Origin: Sulfitobacter sp.
GTDB taxonomy: Bacteria > Pseudomonadota > Alphaproteobacteria > Rhodobacterales > Rhodobacteraceae
Length of the DNA: 5,480 nucleotides
Direction of reading: 5' to 3'
NCBI GenBank assembly: GCA_024636405.1
Contig: JAGXHC010000105.1
Location: forward strand, 1-5,480
Made by a program: the position numbers and the translations under genes. The notes beneath the pieces were generated by a model. That model ran no database searches, was not told the DNA's origin, and worked only from the letters and a program-made list of their open reading frames with translations. Below, piece by piece: positions 1 through 5,141 of the stretch. How positions within the stretch are numbered: the first letter of the stretch is position 1; each line of letters opens with the position of its first letter.

Positions 1-2
1 AT

Positions 3-413
3 CTAAGGGTCATGGCGCGTCATGCCGGCCAGACACCCAAGGTTACCTTCCATCTTGATCCCGCGGAAACGGAAACTGTCGCCGTGCTTGTCGGGCCATG
101 TCGCGAAAGTGGCGCAGACTTCGAAGTGCCGGTCATCGATGCGGCGATAGAGATAGCTCTCTTGTGTCGCCGGATCTTTGGTTTCGGGGCGGTCAAAATT
201 GCCAACGCAGTATGCGTCATCATCCAGTGTCCGGGGCAGCGGTTGATCGGCGCGCTTGCATTCCAGAAAAGCGAACAGCGCGCGCAGATCCGTCCCGCGA
301 TCGATGTCGTGGCGTTCCTTGCGCGCCTGAGCGGGGCCACCGACCACCGCAAACCCCGCCACCATCGCGCCCGTCACAACGGCGGCCATCACAAGCAGGA
401 TAAGCCTGTTCAT
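3..413 (-). CDS. Small exported protein with four cysteines, function unknown
   Basis: A complete 136-residue protein that I do not recognise by name. Residues 1-30 look like a Sec signal peptide: Asn-Arg at the N-terminus, a long hydrophobic stretch (about 4-25), then Ala-Gln-Ala before Arg31 as a good signal peptidase I site. The mature part (about 106 residues) is charged and holds four cysteines at 52, 69, 100 and 127, which could form two disulfides in the periplasm. A segment at about 80-103 (DP.T.ESY.YRRIDD..FEVCATF) has the look of a small beta-rich extracytoplasmic domain. The start is well supported: AAGGAG (421-426 on the complement) lies 7 nt upstream of the ATG. The ATG overlaps the stop of the upstream membrane-protein gene by 4 nt (ATGA), so the two are probably translated together and may work together at the membrane. 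An uncleaved N-terminal anchor is an alternative to a cleaved signal. Confidence 0.8.
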   Translation of the reverse strand: MNRLILLVMAAVVTGAMVAGFAVVGGPAQARKERHDIDRGTDLRALFAFLECKRADQPLPRTLDDDAYCVGNFDRPETKDPATQESYLYRRIDDRHFEVCATFATWPDKHGDSFRFRGIKMEGNLGCLAGMTRHDP

Positions 414-1033
414 GCCACGTCTCCTTTGCGGATGTCATTGAGGTAGAACAGAAACAATCCGCCCGCCACAACCCCGACCGCAAGCGCTTTGAGCACGAAT
501 TGCAGGCTTAAATCGCCATTGAGCAGTGCAAAGATCGTCGCGACCAGATCACCCAGCAGCACGGCGGCGGCGATCAGCAACGTAACGTAGATCAGCCATT
601 TGCGAATGGCAGAGCGATAGAGCCCCCGATCAGCGGCCAGCCTGCCCCGTTCACGCAACGTCAGCCAAAGATATGTCGGCACCGTCACGATCAGCACCGC
701 CATAGCCCAGCGTATTTTGTGGAAAGGACCATATGTTTCGCCATCGCCGAATCCCAGATCGATCAGCGCATGCAGCAGCCCCACAAGGTGACCCGCAGCA
801 AAGATCATCACGCCGAAGGTCAGCCCATAGATAAAGAAATCACGCGCAGAGACGGTGGCCTGCGGGCGCGGAATGGGCGGCGAGAACGGCGTCGTTGCCC
901 AGGCGTTCAACGCATCCGCGACCTCTGAAGTGCTCCACCCCGACGCGATCAATACTTGCGCAATTTCATCGCTGTCGGTGCCCCCAGCCAAGGCATCGCG
1001 CACGAACCGCGACAATTGCTTGTTGTATGACAT
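410..1033 (-). CDS. DUF5671-type four-helix membrane protein
   Basis: A 207-residue protein. Residues 1-48 form a soluble helical region with a repeat-like pattern (I..VL..SGW....V..AL.AW, about 24-45), as often found before DUF5671 domains. A proline-rich linker (49-57) follows. Four hydrophobic segments come next, at about 66-91, 109-126, 146-171 and 179-198, with a basic loop (127-145) between the second and third. The assignment to DUF5671 is from recalled family appearance; no function is known for the family. Two in-frame ATGs exist. I chose the second (1033) because GAAGAGGG (complement of 1042-1049) lies 8 nt before it but only 2 nt before the first ATG (1039). The first ATG would give 209 residues and overlap the tadA stop by one base (TAATG). 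The gene lies directly after tadA and overlaps the next gene by 4 nt, so it is probably the middle gene of a coupled operon. Confidence 0.85.
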   Translation of the reverse strand: MSYNKQLSRFVRDALAGGTDSDEIAQVLIASGWSTSEVADALNAWATTPFSPPIPRPQATVSARDFFIYGLTFGVMIFAAGHLVGLLHALIDLGFGDGETYGPFHKIRWAMAVLIVTVPTYLWLTLRERGRLAADRGLYRSAIRKWLIYVTLLIAAAVLLGDLVATIFALLNGDLSLQFVLKALAVGVVAGGLFLFYLNDIRKGDVA

Positions 1034-1038
1034 CTGCA

Positions 1039-1494
1039 TTACCCTCTTCTTTTCGCAACAAAAAACTCCTTCAGCAGGGTCTCGGACTCTTGGCCTGAGA
1101 TCCCGTCGAATACTTCTGGCACATGATGGCATTGGGGGTGCATGAAAATCCGCGCACCCTGCGCCACGCCACCTGATTTGGGATCGCTTGCGCCATAATA
1201 AAGCCGCGCCAACCGGGCGGCGGAAATGGCTGCGGCGCACATGGCACAGGGTTCCAGCGTCACATAAAGCGCGTGATCCAACAGCCGCTCGGACCCTGTT
1301 GCGGCACAGGCGGCCCGGATCGCCAGGATTTCCGCGTGGGCGGTGGGATCTGACAATGCGCGTGTACGGTTGCCGGCCTGCGTCAGGACTGTCCCGTCCG
1401 GCGCCACCACCACCGCCCCCACAGGCACTTCACCGCGTGCACCTGCGGCGCGCGCCTCTTGCAGGGCCAGTGCCATGTAGGATCTAAATGTCAT
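1039..1494 (-). CDS. tadA: tRNA adenosine(34) deaminase TadA
   Basis: A 151-residue member of the cytidine/deoxycytidylate deaminase fold. TadA converts adenosine to inosine at the wobble position of tRNA-Arg(ACG) in the cytoplasm, allowing one tRNA to read CGU, CGC and CGA; it is usually essential in bacteria. The zinc site is intact: H53-A-E55 (E55 being the proton shuttle) and P82-C83-A-M-C86. The N-terminal stretch RGEVPVGAVVV (20-30) and N42 in GNR also match the family, and length is normal. I chose the ATG at 1494 because it gives the usual N-terminal helix. A longer reading from 1587 would add 31 residues unlike the family and run across the divergent gene's start. No strong Shine-Dalgarno is visible before the ATG. 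It is the first gene of the three-gene minus-strand unit. Guanine or cytosine deaminases share the zinc motifs but fit this sequence less well. Confidence 0.95.
   Translation of the reverse strand: MTFRSYMALALQEARAAGARGEVPVGAVVVAPDGTVLTQAGNRTRALSDPTAHAEILAIRAACAATGSERLLDHALYVTLEPCAMCAAAISAARLARLYYGASDPKSGGVAQGARIFMHPQCHHVPEVFDGISGQESETLLKEFFVAKRRG
1042..1049 (-). promoter_or_regulatory. Shine-Dalgarno site deciding the DUF5671-protein start
   Basis: The minus-strand sequence GAAGAGGG lies 8 nt upstream of the ATG at 1033 and only 2 nt upstream of the in-frame ATG at 1039. Normal spacing favours the downstream ATG. The site lies inside the last codons of tadA, consistent with translational coupling. 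Confidence 0.6.
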
Positions 1495-1556
1495 GGCGCC
1501 ACATGGCCGCAATTGCTGCCCTTTCGCAAGGCTCGGAAACAGGCTAAGCGATCCGC

Positions 1557-2498
1557 ATGACAGACACACCGCCCCCCGCACCGCCAAAAGGCGACCGCAT
1601 TGCCAAGGTGCTTGCCCGCGCAGGCATTGCCAGCCGCCGCGAAGCCGAACGCATGATCGAAGCCGGGCGCGTGCGCGTCAACGGCGAACAGATCCTGTCG
1701 CCTGCGTTGAACGTGACCGAAACCGACAAGATCACGGTGGACGGTGTGCCGGTCGGCCAGCCGGAACCGCCCCGCATGTGGCTTTATCACAAGCCCAGCG
1801 GGCTGGTGACCACGGACCGTGACGAAAAAGGGCGCGGCACGATATATGACGACCTGCCCGAGGACATGCCGCGGGTGATGAGCGTTGGACGGCTGGACCT
1901 GAACTCCGAAGGGCTGATTTTGCTGACCAACGATGGCGGTGTAAAGCGCAAGCTGGAATTGCCCAGCACCGGATGGCTGCGCCGCTACCGTGCGCGCGTC
2001 AATGGTCGGCCCACGGACGCCTCGCTTGAACCGCTGCGCGAGGGTCTGACCCTGGACGGCGAACGGTTTCAGCCAATGACCGTGACCATCGACCGCCAGC
2101 AGGGCGCAAACGCCTGGCTGACCATTGGTTTGCGCGAAGGCAAAAACCGTGAAATCCGCCGCGCGATGGAGGCGGTGGGCCTGTCCGTCAACCGACTTAT
2201 CCGCACCAGCTATGGCCCCTTCCAACTGGGCGATCTGAAGCCCGGCGCGGTAGAAGAAATTCGCCGCAAGATCGTGCGCGATCAGTTGGGGATCGAATTG
2301 GAAGACCCCAGTGGCACCGCCGTGAAAAAACCGGTCGCTGTGAAACGCGGCCCGCGGCGCAAGCCGGTTGGGTCGGATGGTTTCGGTGGTCCGGGTCAGC
2401 CCGGCAGACCGCGGCCCGCATCCGAGGCATCAGACGGCCCAAAAAGGGGGGCGCGCAAATTTACGCCCGGTGGCAAGGCCCCTCGCAAGCCGCGATAA
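1557..2498 (+). CDS. rluB: rRNA pseudouridine synthase, RsuA/RluB family
   Basis: A 313-residue enzyme that isomerises uridine to pseudouridine in ribosomal RNA. Residues about 13-60 are an S4 RNA-binding domain (RIAKVLARAGIASRREAE, then VRVNG). The catalytic domain (about 72-240) carries the family motif GRLDLNSEGLILLTNDG at 111-127 with the catalytic aspartate D114. Near its end lies LREGKNREIRR (192-202), also typical. From about 253 onward comes a basic, Gly/Pro-rich tail of some 60 residues with many KR, KP and RR pairs, probably disordered and RNA-binding. The S4 domain excludes an RluE-like protein, and the length with a basic tail resembles RluB (23S rRNA, U2605 in E. coli numbering) more than the shorter RsuA (16S U516). 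The exact target is therefore an inference. The ATG at 1557 is the first possible start: an in-frame TAA lies at 1545-1547. No clear Shine-Dalgarno is seen. It is divergent from tadA. Confidence 0.92.
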   Translation: MTDTPPPAPPKGDRIAKVLARAGIASRREAERMIEAGRVRVNGEQILSPALNVTETDKITVDGVPVGQPEPPRMWLYHKPSGLVTTDRDEKGRGTIYDDLPEDMPRVMSVGRLDLNSEGLILLTNDGGVKRKLELPSTGWLRRYRARVNGRPTDASLEPLREGLTLDGERFQPMTVTIDRQQGANAWLTIGLREGKNREIRRAMEAVGLSVNRLIRTSYGPFQLGDLKPGAVEEIRRKIVRDQLGIELEDPSGTAVKKPVAVKRGPRRKPVGSDGFGGPGQPGRPRPASEASDGPKRGARKFTPGGKAPRKPR

Positions 2499-2610
2499 AC
2501 CCGGCAAAAGGTGCTTAAGTTGCGGCGTGGAATGCGTGCCTGAAGAAAACGGGGAAATGTGCCATCGGGCAAACGATTTCGCGTCTGATCAATTGATATT
2601 GAACCGCTGG

Positions 2611-2647
2611 CCCCTTTAGGACGTTTGTGACAAACGCTTTAATGGGG
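2611..2647 (+). other. Imperfect 37-nt RNA hairpin around a 15-bp palindrome
   Basis: The core is a perfect palindrome, CGTTTGTGACAAACG (2622-2636), giving a 6-bp stem with a TGA loop. The pairing continues outward without bulges: A2621/C2637 mismatch, two G-U wobbles (2619-2620 with 2638-2639), A2618/T2640, TT 2616-2617 with AA 2641-2642, a T/T mismatch (2615/2643), then CCCC (2611-2614) with GGGG (2644-2647). That is 16 pairs and 2 mismatches. The wobbles pair only in a plus-strand RNA, which points to a transcript of that strand. It lies 112 bp after the pseudouridine synthase stop and 145 bp before the next start. No U-run follows, so it is not a standard intrinsic terminator. It could be a 3'-end structure, a 5'-UTR element, or a DNA operator limited to the inner palindrome. 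Confidence 0.45.
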
Positions 2648-2731
2648 GAAAGCATTGCCATCCAGATTGTTCGTCGCGGCGCGCGGTCAACCGGTCTTTG
2701 TGGTTCGCATAAGCTTGGCTCAGATCGGCGC

Positions 2732-2747
2732 AGTGACAAGCGTCACT
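2732..2747. promoter_or_regulatory. Inverted repeat, possible operator of the downstream operon
   Basis: AGTGACAAGCGTCACT is a perfect 6-bp inverted repeat with a 4-bp spacer. It can be extended by CGC (2729-2731) pairing with GCG (2749-2751) if A2748 is bulged. It lies 45 bp upstream of the ATG at 2793, where an operator or 5'-UTR hairpin would be expected. No regulator is known from the sequence, and a chance match is possible. Confidence 0.3.
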
Positions 2748-2780
2748 AGCGAAGTGCTGCGCGATTGCTTATGTTGATGC

Positions 2781-2787
2781 GAAGAGG
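2781..2787 (+). promoter_or_regulatory. Shine-Dalgarno site deciding the start at 2793
   Basis: GAAGAGG lies 5 nt before the ATG at 2793. An in-frame GTG at 2787-2789 overlaps this site and so is unlikely to be the start. The ATG is therefore preferred, shortening the protein by two residues relative to the GTG. Confidence 0.65.
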
Positions 2788-2792
2788 TGACC

Positions 2793-3023
2793 ATGGCCAG
2801 ATTGTTTCTAATACTTGCAGTTGCAGCGGTCATCGTTGCCTTTGTCGCCATTCTGGTATCAGTCTGGAATGCGGCCTATGAAGGCGGTCACCGCGCGTTG
2901 CGCCCGTTGTTCGGATCCGGTCAGGAAGGTCTCATGACACCCACCACGCTACAAAAGGTTTCCTATATCGCGTTGATCGTGCTGGTTTTCGGGGTTTGCA
3001 CCGGCTGGCTTGGAGGGCTTTGA
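2793..3023 (+). CDS. Small two-helix membrane protein, function unknown
   Basis: A 76-residue protein that I do not recognise. It has two hydrophobic segments, about 3-24 and 56-74, joined by a polar loop of some 30 residues (25-55) that contains WNAAYEGGHRALRPLFG. The N-terminus has little positive charge (one Arg at 3), so topology is hard to call; the loop carries R34, R37, H33 and K55, which by the positive-inside rule suggests a cytoplasmic loop. A single cysteine is at 69. The gene is the first of a probable four-gene operon: its stop is only 3 nt from the next ATG, and the Shine-Dalgarno of the next gene (GGAGGG, 3012-3017) lies within its last codons. Its position directly before an XpaC/TelA pair suggests a small accessory subunit of that membrane system, which is inference from context only. 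Confidence 0.8.
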   Translation: MARLFLILAVAAVIVAFVAILVSVWNAAYEGGHRALRPLFGSGQEGLMTPTTLQKVSYIALIVLVFGVCTGWLGGL

Positions 3024-3026
3024 TCC

Positions 3027-3902
3027 ATGGCCAAACGATTTGGTGGCGATTTCAGCCCTGACGATGACGCGGGCACAAACACAACCCACCCCCAGCGCGT
3101 GGAAGTTGATCCGGTCGGTGGTCGGGCAAATCTGCTGTTCGTGCCGCCCGTCATCTTGTTGTTTTTGTCCCTCAACGACGGCGCACAGGGGCTGGCGCTG
3201 GGTCTGATCGGTGCGGCAACGCTGGCTGCTGCTGCTTGGCTGCTGCGTGAGGGGCTGCAAGCCGAAGCGGCGTTCCATGCGCGCAAGGTCGCGCGTCGCC
3301 CCGCCGTCCCGCGCAAGATGCTGGCATCCGCCTTGACGGGGTTGGGCGTCGCCGTTGCCGCCTATGCATCCGAGCCCGGTCTGGTGGCCCCGATCATCTA
3401 CGGCGTCGCGGCGCTGGCGCTGCATGTGACGTCTTTTGGGATTGACCCGCTGACGTCCAAAGGCATGGAAGGCGTCGATACCTTCCAGCAGGACCGCGTC
3501 GCGCGTGTGGTGGATGAGGCCGAAAAATTGCTTGCCTCCATGTCCGATGCCATTGCGCGCGCGCGTGACCGCAAGGCCGCCGACCGGCTGGCGCAGTTTC
3601 AGGACACCGCGCGCACCTTGATCCGCACGGTCGAAGAAGACCCCCGTGATCTGACCGCCGCGCGCAAATATCTGGTCGTCTACCTGCGCGGTGCGCGCGA
3701 CGCGACGGTCAAATTCGCCGATATCTACGCGCGCAGCCAGGATGCGCAGGCGCGCGCGGATTACATTGCGCTGCTGGACGATCTGGATCAGAATTTTGCC
3801 GCGCGCACCCGCAAGTCATTGTTGGAAGACCGTGGCGACCTGACAATTGAAATCGACGTGCTGCGCGAGCGGCTTTCCCGCGAAGGCGTGCGCCTTGACT
3901 GA
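3027..3902 (+). CDS. xpaC: XpaC-family membrane protein ('5-bromo-4-chloroindolyl phosphate hydrolysis')
   Basis: A 291-residue protein. An acidic, polar N-terminus (about 1-30) is followed by two hydrophobic pairs, about 34-49 with 54-73 and about 98-115 with 118-136. Between the pairs lies a basic stretch rich in Arg and Lys (84-97). A conserved-looking motif FGIDPLTSKG (137-146) follows, and then a long soluble, charged, mostly helical domain (about 150-291) that is probably cytoplasmic. The layout and the DP..KG motif match my memory of the XpaC family, named after a Bacillus gene linked to hydrolysis of a chromogenic phosphate. I see no phosphatase motif, so the enzymatic name should not be taken literally. 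The start is well supported by GGAGGG 9 nt upstream. A TelA homologue follows 35 nt downstream, as in the Bacillus xpaC-yaaN pair, and the two probably form a complex. The assignment is by recall and neighbourhood, not by a search. Confidence 0.8.
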   Translation: MAKRFGGDFSPDDDAGTNTTHPQRVEVDPVGGRANLLFVPPVILLFLSLNDGAQGLALGLIGAATLAAAAWLLREGLQAEAAFHARKVARRPAVPRKMLASALTGLGVAVAAYASEPGLVAPIIYGVAALALHVTSFGIDPLTSKGMEGVDTFQQDRVARVVDEAEKLLASMSDAIARARDRKAADRLAQFQDTARTLIRTVEEDPRDLTAARKYLVVYLRGARDATVKFADIYARSQDAQARADYIALLDDLDQNFAARTRKSLLEDRGDLTIEIDVLRERLSREGVRLD

Positions 3903-3937
3903 TCCGCGCGCCGTGCCCATGAACAAAGGAACCCTGA

Positions 3938-5134
3938 ATGTCTGAGAATGTCCGTGCGAAAGCCAGCCAATCCCTTGTGATGGTCGATGAAGTCAACGCT
4001 GTGGTGCTGGCCGAACCCACCGATGCCAATGCAATCGTGTCGCTGGAAAAGGCGGACGCGCCGCTCAGCGCCGAGATCCAGCGCCGCATGGATGAGCTGG
4101 ACATGGACGACACCCAGTCCATCGTTTCATTCGGTTCTGCCGCGCAAGCCGAGTTGCAGGAGATCAGTCAGGCGATGCTTCGGGACGTGCGCAACAAGGA
4201 TGTGGGCCCCGCAGGTGACAGCCTGCGCGATATAGTGAGCACGATCCGGGGCTTTTCCGTGACTGAACTGGATGTGCGCCGCGAACGCAGCTGGTGGGAA
4301 AAGCTGCTTGGCCGCGCCGCCCCCTTCGCCCAGTTCACCGCAAAGTTCGAAGAGGTGCAAAGCCAGATCGACCGCGTCACCGATAACCTTCTGGGCCATG
4401 AACATACACTCCTCAAGGACATCAAATCGCTTGATATGCTGTATGCCAAGACGCTCAATTTCTACGACGAACTGGCGCTTTATATTTCCGCCGGTGAGGC
4501 AAAGCTGAAGGATCTTGACGGTAAATCCATTCCAGCGAAGGAAAAGACCGTCAACAAGGCCCCCGAAGAACGGCAGGTCATGATGGCGCAGGAACTGCGC
4601 GACATGCGCGCCGCGCGCGACGATCTGGAACGCCGGGTGCATGATCTGAAACTGACACGTCAGGTTACGATGCAGTCCCTGCCGTCAATCCGGCTGGTGC
4701 AGGAAAACGACAAAAGCCTTGTGACCAAGATCAATTCGACACTCGTGAACACGGTGCCGTTGTGGGAAACCCAACTGGCACAGGCCGTCACCATCCAACG
4801 CAGTGCCGAAGCGGCCGCCGCAGTGCGCGATGCCAATGATCTGACCAACGAACTGCTGACATCCAATGCCAAGAACCTGCGCGACAGCAACAAGATGATC
4901 CGCACCGAGATGGAACGTGGCGTTTTTGACATCGAAGCGGTCAAGCAGGCCAATGCCGACCTGATCGGCACCATCGAGGAAAGCCTGAAGATCGCCGATG
5001 AAGGCAAGGCGCGCCGCGCCGCTGCGGAAAAGGACCTTCAGGAAATGGAGATAAAACTGCGCGACACGCTGTCTTCCGCGCGCGCCAGCAAAACCGGTTT
5101 GGGCGATACCGCCTCCGGCGCCGTGCCGGGGTGA
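3938..5134 (+). CDS. TelA-family 'toxic anion resistance' protein
   Basis: A 398-residue soluble protein, close to the usual family length, without a signal peptide or membrane segment. It is acidic at the N-terminus (about 1-60) and then almost wholly helical and probably coiled-coil. Family hallmarks seen in order are: WWEKLLGRAAPFAQF followed by F..VQ.QIDRVTDNLLGHEHTLLKDI (about 113-150); YDELALYISAGEAKL (about 173-190); LPSIRLVQENDKSL (about 248-262); the NTVPLWETQL segment (about 271-280); and ERGVFDIEAVKQANADLIGTIEE (about 326-348). TelA/KlaB of plasmid RK2 was linked to tellurite resistance, and YaaN and YceH of Bacillus are homologues; the biochemical role is unknown. AAAGGA sits 7 nt before the ATG. 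It lies between xpaC and a lipoprotein gene. No TerB, TerC, TerD or TerZ gene is in the window, so actual tellurite resistance should not be assumed; a role in membrane stress is more likely. Confidence 0.92.
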   Translation: MSENVRAKASQSLVMVDEVNAVVLAEPTDANAIVSLEKADAPLSAEIQRRMDELDMDDTQSIVSFGSAAQAELQEISQAMLRDVRNKDVGPAGDSLRDIVSTIRGFSVTELDVRRERSWWEKLLGRAAPFAQFTAKFEEVQSQIDRVTDNLLGHEHTLLKDIKSLDMLYAKTLNFYDELALYISAGEAKLKDLDGKSIPAKEKTVNKAPEERQVMMAQELRDMRAARDDLERRVHDLKLTRQVTMQSLPSIRLVQENDKSLVTKINSTLVNTVPLWETQLAQAVTIQRSAEAAAAVRDANDLTNELLTSNAKNLRDSNKMIRTEMERGVFDIEAVKQANADLIGTIEESLKIADEGKARRAAAEKDLQEMEIKLRDTLSSARASKTGLGDTASGAVPG

Positions 5135-5141
5135 ACCAGGC

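Larger units (their letters stand above)
2499..2792. other. Intergenic region without a convincing gene
   Basis: This 294-bp stretch separates the pseudouridine synthase gene from the four-gene operon. It is less GC-rich than the flanking genes. Small open frames cross it on both strands but lack a ribosome binding site, domain-like composition or clear codon bias. It holds two inverted repeats, listed separately, and an ATCAATTGAT palindrome at 2588-2597 that may be chance. A TTTAAT hexamer at 2638-2643 resembles a -10 box but has only a poor -35 match at normal spacing, so I do not call a promoter. The promoter of the downstream operon most likely lies somewhere in this region. Confidence 0.6.

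Noticed and set aside
1034..1240. Longer start for the DUF5671 protein at 1240
   Set aside because: The extension is the shadow of tadA in another frame and has no family-like content. A good Shine-Dalgarno supports the ATG at 1033.
1495..1587. Longer start for tadA at 1587
   Set aside because: It adds 31 residues unlike the family and overlaps the start of the divergent pseudouridine synthase gene. The ATG at 1494 gives the usual TadA N-terminus and length.
2588..2597. ATCAATTGAT palindrome as an FNR-type box
   Set aside because: It lacks the TTGAT-N4-ATCAA layout, having no central spacer. A 10-bp palindrome alone is weak evidence.
2368..2619. Plus-strand 83-codon open frame overlapping the end of the pseudouridine synthase gene
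   Set aside because: Most of it is the frame-shifted shadow of the synthase's basic tail. The remainder shows no protein-like composition.
2611..2647. Hairpin as a rho-independent terminator of the pseudouridine synthase gene
   Set aside because: The 3' side is followed by GGAAAGC with no U-run, and two mismatches interrupt the stem. It is kept as an RNA structure of unknown role.
2515..2739. Minus-strand 74-codon open frame in the intergenic gap
   Set aside because: It has no clear ribosome binding site and no recognisable domain, and it runs through both the 37-nt hairpin and part of the second inverted repeat. Most likely chance.
3919..3945. Eight-codon mini-frame (ATG to TGA) overlapping the TelA start, a possible leader peptide
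   Set aside because: It has no Shine-Dalgarno of its own; its AAAGGA serves TelA. Such short frames are common by chance.
3938..5134. True tellurite resistance locus
   Set aside because: Only the TelA homologue is present; no terB, terC, terD, terZ or tehB gene is in the window. The family name reflects its first discovery and is not proof of function here.
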